Shown here: positions 1-5,268 of the stretch, piece after piece | How positions within the stretch are numbered: position 1 is the first letter of the stretch | Layout: every line of letters begins with the position of its first letter | Source of the DNA: Negativicutes bacterium | GTDB lineage: Bacteria > Bacillota_C > Negativicutes > Sporomusales_B > JARLHX01 | Direction of reading: 5' to 3' | DNA: 12,873 nt | Assembly (NCBI GenBank): GCA_031292015.1 | Contig: JARLHY010000096.1 | Coordinates: forward strand, 1 to 12,873 | Notes under the pieces: model-generated | Database searches by the model: none | What the model saw: only the letters and a program-made list of their open reading frames with translations | Told to the model about the DNA's origin: nothing | Translations under genes and position numbers: made by a program

Positions 1-259
1 CTTGTCCTCTACGCCGCCGGACACCTTTGCTGGCCTTGTTATGAAAAAAGGTTGCGAAGAGAAGAAAACCCGGCAGATGACACGCGGAAAGGGATTTCCG
101 CAACGGAACTCTTATCCGCATCCGGGCAGCTTTGCTGCCGAAAACGGCGTAGGCTATCGTCCGTAGCGAAGGAAATCCCCTCCCGGTTCCGTCTACTTGT
201 CTACAACCTGGGAGAACGGACTTCGCAGTCCGTTCTCCTTCATCCTGGTTCGGGATCTG
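1..259. other. Non-coding edge region with nested inverted repeats
   Basis: I see no supported gene here. GGGATTTCC (91-99) is the exact inverse of GGAAATCCC (171-179). Inside this pair, ACGGA (103-107) can pair with TCCGT (160-164), and GGCAGC (125-130) with GCTGCC (134-139) around a TTT loop. Together they form an imperfect nested structure of about 89 nt. A competing 7-bp hairpin, GCGGAAA (84-90) with TTTCCGC (95-101), shares bases with the outer stem, so the two folds exclude each other. I do not recognise a riboswitch class. It could be a leader RNA of a gene beyond the left edge, a small RNA, or a REP-like palindrome. One frame on the plus strand is open from base 1 to 273, but it runs through these repeats and a terminator-like hairpin and has no recognisable protein content. 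Confidence 0.4.
211..238 (-). terminator. Hairpin, likely terminator of the secreted-repeat gene
   Basis: Perfect 12-bp stem, GGAGAACGGACT with AGTCCGTTCTCC, around a TCGC loop. It begins about 20 nt beyond the stop codon of the minus-strand secreted protein. The poly-U tract is poor on both strands, so it may work as a factor-assisted terminator or as an RNA-stabilising 3' hairpin. Confidence 0.55.
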
Positions 260-676
260 TCAATTTACATTGACGACAAACCAGACACTGTTCACATTTT
301 GGCCTTTGACGTCGCCGTCAGCCATGTCTTTGACGAAATAGTAGAGCGGCCAGCCTTTGAACGTGGTTTGTTTCATGCCGTCCGCCCGGGTAATCATGCC
401 GAAGTCGGTGGCGTCCAGATTGGAGGGAACTACTATTTGCCCGGCATAAAACGCCGGCCAGTTAGCTGCGACCTGACCCATGGTGGTGCTGGCTCCGGGG
501 ACATCCTTGGTAAAATAGTAGAGGGTTCTGCCCTGACTGTCGACAAGGTAGTTGCCCAAGCCGGGGGTTTGGGCGGTCATGACGGTGTAATCCGGCTGGG
601 CCAATCCAGTCGAGGCCGTCGCCACCAGGAACAGGCAGATAAGGAAAAAGGTAATCGCCAGCATTTTCTTTGTCAT
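260..676 (-). CDS. Secreted Lipoprotein_15 / YxxxxD-repeat protein (COG4315-like)
   Basis: Small exported protein of 138 residues; its biochemical role is not known. A basic start (MTKK) and hydrophobic stretch (5-22) end in a GLA|Q signal peptidase I site near residue 26. The only Cys lies in the signal peptide (residue 14), so this is a soluble or surface secreted form and not a lipoprotein. The mature part shows the two repeats typical of the family: TLYYFTKD (51-58) in the context VDSQGR, and LYYFVKD (111-117) after KGWP. It also has the conserved Trp residues of NWPAFY and VWFVVN. Members are often annotated 'secreted repeat of unknown function' or 'lipoprotein with Yx(FWY)xxD motif'. 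The ATG is supported by GGGAGG (685-690) with an 8-nt spacer. A sigma-54-type promoter and a possible 35-residue ORF lie upstream. Family assignment is firm; function is unknown. Confidence 0.85.
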   Translation of the reverse strand: MTKKMLAITFFLICLFLVATASTGLAQPDYTVMTAQTPGLGNYLVDSQGRTLYYFTKDVPGASTTMGQVAANWPAFYAGQIVVPSNLDATDFGMITRADGMKQTTFKGWPLYYFVKDMADGDVKGQNVNSVWFVVNVN

Positions 677-748
677 AGAAATAACCTCCCTATTTTTATT
701 GATCGCTCGCCTAGCGCATTTGTTGACCAGTCGGCGCTGTCGTCAGCT

Positions 749-856
749 TTATACCGAAAAGTCCGGTTGTACCTTTTCGCACACCCTGACGTGCACCCTG
801 GCCTTGAGCCGTTTTTGCTCCTGAAAGTCATCCGGGACCGCATTCCCCCGTGCCAC
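749..856 (-). CDS. Possible 35-residue small protein upstream of the secreted-repeat gene
   Basis: Short ORF with a GTG start preceded by AAAGGAG (864-870) at a 7-nt spacing, a better ribosome site than chance usually gives. The product begins MARGNAVPDDFQEQ, is basic in the middle (KRLKARVHVRV) and ends CEKVQPDFSV. I recognise no domain; the tail loosely recalls valine-rich repeats of larger envelope or spore proteins, but that is weak. It starts about 54 nt after the expected start point of the sigma-54-like promoter and ends about 70 nt before the secreted protein, so the two could be co-transcribed. It could instead be a remnant or a leader peptide. Confidence 0.35.
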   Translation of the reverse strand: MARGNAVPDDFQEQKRLKARVHVRVCEKVQPDFSV

Positions 857-919
857 GGCAACACTCCTTTATCCTTTGCTGCTCTCTTTCGTTCAAACAG
901 CTGGTTTCAGATTTTATTA

Positions 920-937
920 ATGCAAGAAAAGTGCCAG
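920..937 (-). promoter_or_regulatory. Sigma-54 (-24/-12) promoter match
   Basis: On the minus strand the sequence reads CTGGCAC, five bases TTTTC, then TTGCAT. This puts GG and GC exactly 10 bp apart, as in the RpoN consensus TGGCAC-N5-TTGCA. Transcription would start near 910 and run through the small ORF and the secreted-repeat gene. RpoN promoters need an enhancer-binding activator, and none is visible in the window. Confidence 0.5.
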
Positions 938-1000
938 CTAGTCTAGAATCCGCTTTATTGTACCCTTAGAGGCAATTTTCGAACAGGGGCTCTGTCAGCA

Positions 1001-1038
1001 CAAAAAAATGGCCGCCTGATACAGGCGACCATTTTTTG
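1001..1038 (-). terminator. Rho-independent terminator of the Cache-HTH regulator gene
   Basis: A-rich/T-rich flanks enclose the stem ATGG-C-CGCCT / AGGCG-A-CCAT with a tiny loop and one internal mismatch, followed by six U on either strand. It lies about 24 nt after the stop of the minus-strand regulator gene. The symmetry would also let it stop plus-strand readthrough. Confidence 0.85.
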
Positions 1039-1061
1039 CTTCAACACCCCAGACCTTAGAC

Positions 1062-2117
1062 TCATTTCTTCAGTCTGTAAATTTTCAACGGTCTTCCGAC
1101 TGAGCCGTATTTCTGTTCCATGTCAACCAAGCCGCTCTCGTGTAGGTAGTCAAAATAGTTTCGCACCGTAACCTTTGAAAAACTCAGTGCCATGGATACT
1201 TCCTGAATAGTGATCTCATTGCCTGCCTGTCGTTTTAAAAAGGATACGATCTGGTTCAGGGTACCCCGATTCAAGCCTTTCGGCAAATCCTGCAGCAGGT
1301 CAATAGAGGCATCGGGCCAGCCGTTTTCGTCTTCTTTAGGACAATCCTGATTCTCTTCCGGCTTAGAACGTCCCGCCTGTTCCCGTTCCGCCGGCTGCAG
1401 CGGCTCACCCACCGGGTCAGGAGCCTGTTGCCGGACCTCCGGCGCGCGATCGGGGTCCGAAGTGAGGGCCGCGGGAGTCTCCCGCCTGGGTCCACCGACG
1501 GACCGGGCGACGAAAACCCGGGTAATCAGCCCTGCCAGCATGATCAGCCCAAGCCCCGACCAACCTAATGTTTTAAAGGAATCATAAAAAACGGTGTCAT
1601 AAACCAGCGTCGGCACACCTACGTACAATACGCCGATGATCTCGCCGTATTCGCTTTTTATCGGTTTGTAGGCGGTCCGATAAACCGTGCCTGCCAATTC
1701 GGCCCGGCCGGTATGGTAACCGCCGAATTCCAGGGATTTGCTTATCACTTCATAAGGCGCGTAAACGCCGATCGCCCTGCTGCACTCACCCTCCGGCACG
1801 GTGGTTGCCACGCAGATGTTCCTCAGGAATATGACACAGGCATCCCCGGTCAGGCCTTTGATGTCATCGACCACCGAATGGTTATTGCTTATCTGGGTCT
1901 GTCCCTTATAAAGCTCCCCGTCTTTGACATTCCAGTGACCCGGATATCTCAGATCAAGAATTGCCTGGGTTACCTCAAGATCGGTGATTGCTTTGACTTC
2001 CTCAGCTTTCCAGGCCGCAGTTTCCACCCGGAAATAAAAAACAAGCATAAAACTCACGGCCAAAAAGACCGCTATCCCCATCACCAGAAATGAAACCCGC
2101 TGTTTTAGTGAAAGCAT
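1062..2117 (-). CDS. One-component transmembrane regulator: single-Cache sensor fused to CitB/DcuR-type HTH
   Basis: A 351-residue membrane protein that appears to sense outside the cytoplasm and bind DNA inside. TM1 spans about 7-28; a single Cache (sCache_3-like) domain spans about 33-175, with the diagnostic core GDACVIFL, RAIGVYA and YKPIKSEYGEIIGVLYVGVP; TM2 is about 184-204. A Pro/Glu/Arg-rich, probably disordered linker (206-275) leads to a C-terminal winged HTH (279-351). That HTH closely matches the effector domain of the citrate response regulator in this window: LPKGLNRGTL against LPKGLDRQTL, VTVRNYFDYL against VTLRKYIDYL, and YGSVGRPLKIY against YGAVGRPVNIY. There is no receiver, kinase or HAMP domain. 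Cys94, Cys102 and Cys112 cluster in the Cache domain. The gene is divergent from the MauE-selenoprotein operon, its probable target. The start has AGGGG a few bases upstream. Domain calls are firm; ligand and target are inferred. Confidence 0.85.
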   Translation of the reverse strand: MLSLKQRVSFLVMGIAVFLAVSFMLVFYFRVETAAWKAEEVKAITDLEVTQAILDLRYPGHWNVKDGELYKGQTQISNNHSVVDDIKGLTGDACVIFLRNICVATTVPEGECSRAIGVYAPYEVISKSLEFGGYHTGRAELAGTVYRTAYKPIKSEYGEIIGVLYVGVPTLVYDTVFYDSFKTLGWSGLGLIMLAGLITRVFVARSVGGPRRETPAALTSDPDRAPEVRQQAPDPVGEPLQPAEREQAGRSKPEENQDCPKEDENGWPDASIDLLQDLPKGLNRGTLNQIVSFLKRQAGNEITIQEVSMALSFSKVTVRNYFDYLHESGLVDMEQKYGSVGRPLKIYRLKK

Positions 2118-2203
2118 TATATCATCCCCTAGCCGGTGAAAGTCCTGCTTACCTTATCATTACCGGGTCCCTGCTTCTTTGCATAAACTTCACGTTATGT
2201 TAC

Positions 2204-2212
2204 ATTATACCA
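2204..2212 (-). promoter_or_regulatory. Extended -10 promoter for the Cache-HTH regulator
   Basis: The minus strand reads TGGTATAAT: a perfect TATAAT (2204-2209) with the extended TGN (2210-2212). The -35 position about 17 bp upstream is A/T-rich but not consensus, as is common for extended -10 promoters. The leader to the ATG would be about 80 nt. Confidence 0.55.
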
Positions 2213-2397
2213 CGAATCCTATTTTCAATATATTCCGCTTTATTATTATAATCGGACCAAAACTTGACTGATTTTTACGAATCGTCGCTTTTGGCGTTTT
2301 TGCTTTTCTTTTCTCCTGATCGATGCGGTTCCGCCCCGGTTAAATTAGTAAACCGAATAAAATTAATAAAAAAAGTTGTTTTTAAATTTTCCTTTTA

Positions 2398-2426
2398 TTG
2401 CCGATCAACCGCCCAGAGGCTAAGAT
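2398..2426 (+). promoter_or_regulatory. Sigma-A-type promoter of the MauE-selenoprotein operon
   Basis: TTGCCG (2398-2403), a 17-bp spacer and TAAGAT (2421-2426) match sigma-A boxes at 4 of 6 positions each. A very A/T-rich tract (2341-2400) lies upstream like an UP element. The expected start is near 2433, leaving about 90 nt of leader. The weak boxes fit an activated promoter. Confidence 0.4.
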
Positions 2427-2491
2427 ACGATTAAGACATTGTGAATAAATGTACTTTGTCTTTTAGCGCCAAATCACCCCTGAAGTGGTGA
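2421..2491 (+). promoter_or_regulatory. Candidate operator and leader hairpin before the MauE gene
   Basis: TAAGA occurs twice 11 bp apart (2421 and 2432), one helical turn. ACATT (2436-2440) and AATGT (2448-2452) form a dyad over the expected transcription start. Further down, TCACC (2474-2478) and GGTGA (2487-2491) can form a small hairpin in the leader. Any of these could be the site of the divergent Cache-HTH regulator; the assignment is inference. Confidence 0.3.
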
Positions 2492-2525
2492 GCACTATTA
2501 ATTAAGGAAAGGAGGACCATAAAGG

Positions 2526-3095
2526 ATGAACCAAGTTACGAACATGCCGGCTTCGGAACAGGAAGGGAAATCGCCCGGCGGGTTGGCCCGATTTCTGGCA
2601 ATCATTCACAGCAAAGGGATCACACTGTTCTGCCGCTTATTCGTCGGCGCTTTGTTTGCCATCGGAGCCGTAGCCAAGCTGCAGGATATCAGGCAATATT
2701 CCGTCAACGCAGTTTATGAGTACGGACTCCTCCCGGTCGAACCAGTCGATATTGCCGCAGCTTTCGGGTATGTATTGCCCTTCCTGGAGCTCGGCGTGGG
2801 TCTGGCATTGCTGTTTGGCCTGCTTACGAGGCTGGCGTCGCTGGGCGGAGCGCTCCTCGGCCTGTCATTTGCCGCGGGAGAGGGGATTGTGCTGCTTCAG
2901 GGCAGGGACATCAACTGCGGCTGTTTCGGCGGGCTCGTCGGCACAATGATGTCGGTAACCATCTACCTGAGTGCGTTTATGGTGATATTCGGGCTGTTGG
3001 TCTACACATCGCCGAACCGCAATTTCTGTTCCTTAACCAATGTCTTTTTTAAAGACCGTCCAAACATTCCTAAAATACTTCGTTCCTTATCCTAA
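2526..3095 (+). CDS. MauE/DoxX-family membrane redox protein with CGC motif
   Basis: A 189-residue integral membrane protein with about four helices: roughly 32-52, 74-98, 100-123 and 140-160. The conserved acidic/hydrophobic pattern FLELGVGLALLFG before helix 3 and the signature INCGCFGG (Cys131, Cys133) between helices 3 and 4 identify the MauE branch of the DoxX/MauE family. MauE of methylamine utilisation is linked to disulfide formation and maturation of an exported enzyme, and the CGC pair is its likely redox site. Further Cys residues are at 36 and 168. The start has AAAGGAGG (2508-2515) and a 10-nt spacer. The gene ends 26 nt before the selenoprotein gene, so the two form an operon; it probably passes electrons through the membrane to or from the exported Sec/Cys pair. 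Family call is good; the partner role is inferred from context. Confidence 0.85.
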   Translation: MNQVTNMPASEQEGKSPGGLARFLAIIHSKGITLFCRLFVGALFAIGAVAKLQDIRQYSVNAVYEYGLLPVEPVDIAAAFGYVLPFLELGVGLALLFGLLTRLASLGGALLGLSFAAGEGIVLLQGRDINCGCFGGLVGTMMSVTIYLSAFMVIFGLLVYTSPNRNFCSLTNVFFKDRPNIPKILRSLS

Positions 3096-3121
3096 TCCAC
3101 AAAAAAGGAGGCATACGCTTG

Positions 3122-4882
3122 ATGCGTAAAACAGAGCACCGACAGTTTTTGGCGTTTATCATGATTGCAGTGTTCATGGTCGCAACGTTTCCGCTCTACG
3201 GTTGCGGATCATCGAAGGTGGAAACAGCCAGAGAATGGACGCTGGTCAATCCTCTGGGCGTTGTCCAATCGCAAATCATCAAAATAAACGCCCATCCCAC
3301 GACCCTTGAGGGCAAAACGGTTGTCCTGCGCTGGAATGGCAAGGAGAACGGCAACAATTTCCTTGATGAGGTGGCTGTTCAGCTGCAGCAGAATGTGAAA
3401 GATGTCCGCATTGTCAAGGTATACGAGACAATGCCCGAATCGGTAGGCTATAGTCCTGCCGCGGTGACGCCGGAAGTGGTGGCAAAGATCAAGGCTCTTA
3501 AGCCTGATATCATCATTTCCGGCCAGGCCGATTGAGGGAGCTGCACAGCACAGCTGGTAGTTGACCAGCTTAAATTCGAGGCAGCAGGCCTTCCCACGGT
3601 CACGATTGCAACAACGGATTTCATCAAGCTTGCGGAGCAAGCATCCATGGATTTCTCCGGTTCCAAAATCAGTTTTGTAGTTGTCAAGCATCCCATGGGC
3701 GGTATTGGCAAAGAATCGGTAGCCGCCAAAGCCAAAGCTGCTTTCCCGGAAATTCTCGAAGCAGCTACCAAGTGGGCGCCCACGGCGGTGGATGAATCGG
3801 CCCTGAAACAAGCGCCGTCTTATCCTGCTCCCACTTTCACCTTCAAAGGCACCTCCGCCGAATTAAATCAGATGTTTATCGACAAAGGTTGGTCCAACGG
3901 GATTCCGATCATTCCCCCGACTCCGGAGAAGGTTGCCACAATGCTGAAAGGCACGACGCGCCAACCGGATGAAGTGGTATGGATAGTTCCACCGCGCAAA
4001 GGTGTTGTGACGGTGGAGCTGGTGGCGACCTACGCCGTTATGGCAGGCTGCAAACCTGCTTACATGCCGGTCATCCTCTCAGCCCTGGACGCCATGAAGG
4101 ACCAGGCCTTTAACTGGCAGGCCCTGACGACGACTACTCACCCGAACGCCCCCCTGATTATGGTGAACGGACCGATAGCGAAAGAAATCGGTCTTGCCTC
4201 CGGCAGAGGAGCGATGGGCGGAGGTTACCAGGCCAATACATCGATTGGATATGCGATAGCCCTGATCACCGACGTCGTCGGCGATTCCAGGCCGCAGACC
4301 AACGACAACACGGCCCAGGGATGGGCTGGCAATGCCATCGCCACGGTTGTGGCGGAAAACATTGACGAAAGTCCCTGGAAGCCGTTCAGCATCGATAAGG
4401 GTTTTGGTCCGGAAGACAGTACGGTTACTGTTTTCTCCGGCGGCCCTCCCCTGAATATCGCCGATCATACCAGCAAGACGATTGACGGCGTGCTGCGGGC
4501 CTTTGCCGATACGGTGACTTATGCCGGGCAAAACACGGCCTGCGGTGTCGACCGGGATGTGATCCTGGTGATCAACCCCGAGTTCGCGAATCTGTTTAAT
4601 GATGCCGGCTTTACCAAAGAAAAACTTCAGGTTTGGCTGTGGGAGAATGCCCGCAAACCTGCCGGCGCTTATCCCGATCTGTGCGGGGTCAACGCGGCAA
4701 AGACGCTGGGCATCCCGGTGGACGACAGTACACCGGTGCCGACGGTCAGCAAGCCGGAACACTACAAGATATTTGTCGCCGGCGGTCAAGGTAAACACTC
4801 ACAGTACTGGCCTGGCTTCACCCTTTTCAACAATCCGAACTCACAGGCCCAAACAGTCGTTACTGTCAAAGTGCAGAAGTAA
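3122..4882 (+). CDS. UGSC-motif selenoprotein, predicted exported lipoprotein (UGA = Sec138)
   Basis: I read this as one 586-residue protein, with the in-frame TGA at 3533-3535 decoded as selenocysteine. The frame is open on both sides of the TGA and the protein sense continues: IIISGQAD-U-GSCTAQLVVDQL. Sec138 and Cys141 form a U-x-x-C redox motif, as in the UGSC family. A signal peptide with lipobox LYGC (Cys28) predicts a membrane-anchored lipoprotein. A UGSC alpha/beta domain spans about 35-215. It is followed by a large domain with GWSNGIPIIPPT (256-267), YAVMAGC (Cys310), VNGP (348-351) and a Gly-rich GGQGKHS (554-560), of the type often annotated 'selenoprotein B-like'. Other Cys are at 474 and 521. 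AGGAGG (3106-3111) lies 10 nt before this ATG; a TTG one codon earlier is also possible. The SECIS hairpin after the TGA and the adjacent selC support Sec decoding. Substrate unknown. Confidence 0.88.
3533..3571 (+). promoter_or_regulatory. Sec-coding UGA and bacterial SECIS hairpin
   Basis: TGA (3533-3535) is followed after a 16-nt gap by a perfect 7-bp stem, AGCTGGT (3552-3558) with ACCAGCT (3564-3570). The 5-nt apical loop AGTTG has a G in its first two positions. The loop begins 23 nt after the UGA. Loop size, the early G and this distance all fit the rules for SelB-bound bacterial SECIS elements. An alternative upstream pairing AGCTG/CAGCT (3539-3543 with 3551-3555) is possible but weaker. 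Confidence 0.82.
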
Positions 4883-4890
4883 CTGGAAAG

Positions 4891-4926
4891 AACTCAAGGA
4901 GGGAGACGGTTCTCCTTCCTTGAGTT
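4891..4926 (+). terminator. Terminator hairpin after the selenoprotein gene
   Basis: A 16-bp stem with one G-U pair, AACTCAAGGAGGGAGA with TCTCCTTCCTTGAGTT, around loop CGGT. It begins 8 nt after the stop codon. The U tract after it is short (TTT), yet the stem is very stable. It separates the operon from selC. Confidence 0.7.
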
Positions 4927-5013
4927 TCTGCACTGAATGCCGGATATTCCCTGGCTGGGCGAAAGGTGTCCATTTCCTTTCCCTGGTAATGAAATAACAG
5001 ACTATCTCTATTC

Positions 5014-5110
5014 GGGGGTGGATGGGGCCTGGTGGCTCCTGCGGTCTTCAAAACCGTTCGCGCGGTGCTAACACATCGTGGGTGGGTTCGATTCCTACAC
5101 ACTCCCGCCA
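5014..5110 (+). tRNA. selC: tRNA-Sec (UCA), selC
   Basis: A 97-nt tRNA including an encoded CCA (5108-5110) and discriminator G. The anticodon loop CTTCAAA (5046-5052) carries UCA (5048-5050) on a 5-bp stem. The D arm has a 6-bp stem, GGGGCC (5024-5029) with GGCTCC (5034-5039), and a 4-nt loop TGGT, which is diagnostic for Sec tRNA. A long variable arm follows (about 5058-5080), then a T arm GTGGG-TTCGATT-CCTAC. The acceptor stem pairs GGGGGTG (5014-5020) with CACTCCC (5100-5106), with an eighth position that is not Watson-Crick. It charges with Ser, is converted to Sec by SelA with SelD-made selenophosphate, and is delivered by SelB. It sits about 130 nt after the selenoprotein gene; selA, selB and selD are not in the window. 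Confidence 0.95.
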
Positions 5111-5139
5111 ATAAAACCAAGGTTTTGCAAAGTCGGAGC

Positions 5140-5171
5140 AGAAGCGTAAATGGCTATTTATGCTTCTTTTA
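5140..5171 (+). terminator. Rho-independent terminator of selC
   Basis: A 12-bp stem with one G-U pair, AGAAGCGTAAAT (5140-5151) with ATTTATGCTTCT (5156-5167), loop GGCT, then a run of T. It lies 30 nt after the tRNA 3' end, so selC is probably its own transcription unit. Confidence 0.8.
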
Positions 5172-5268
5172 GTAAAACCGGCGCCTGATACGGTACAGTC
5201 CCTGAAACTAAGGGCACCATGCTGATCTTTGCAACACACCAAGGTTATTTGCCAAGGAGGGAACCTTG

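Noticed and set aside
60..200. Cobalamin, TPP, c-di-GMP or fluoride riboswitch
   Set aside because: I compared remembered core motifs on both strands by eye and found no convincing match.
1..273. Plus-strand frame open from the left edge to 273
   Set aside because: Runs through palindromes and the terminator-like hairpin, is Arg/Ser-rich with no domain, and overlaps the end of the secreted-repeat gene.
197..946. Plus-strand 249-residue ORF
   Set aside because: Antisense shadow of the secreted-repeat gene, with no ribosome site and no family likeness.
3119..3535. A separate 138-residue lipoprotein ending at the TGA, and a second gene starting at ATG 3647
   Set aside because: Same frame, open codons between, a U-G-S-C motif at the TGA, a SECIS-like hairpin and no ribosome site before 3647 all favour one selenoprotein.
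3533..3535. Nonsense mutation or sequencing error
   Set aside because: The stop is exactly where the UGSC Sec is expected, and the selenocysteine tRNA gene lies nearby.
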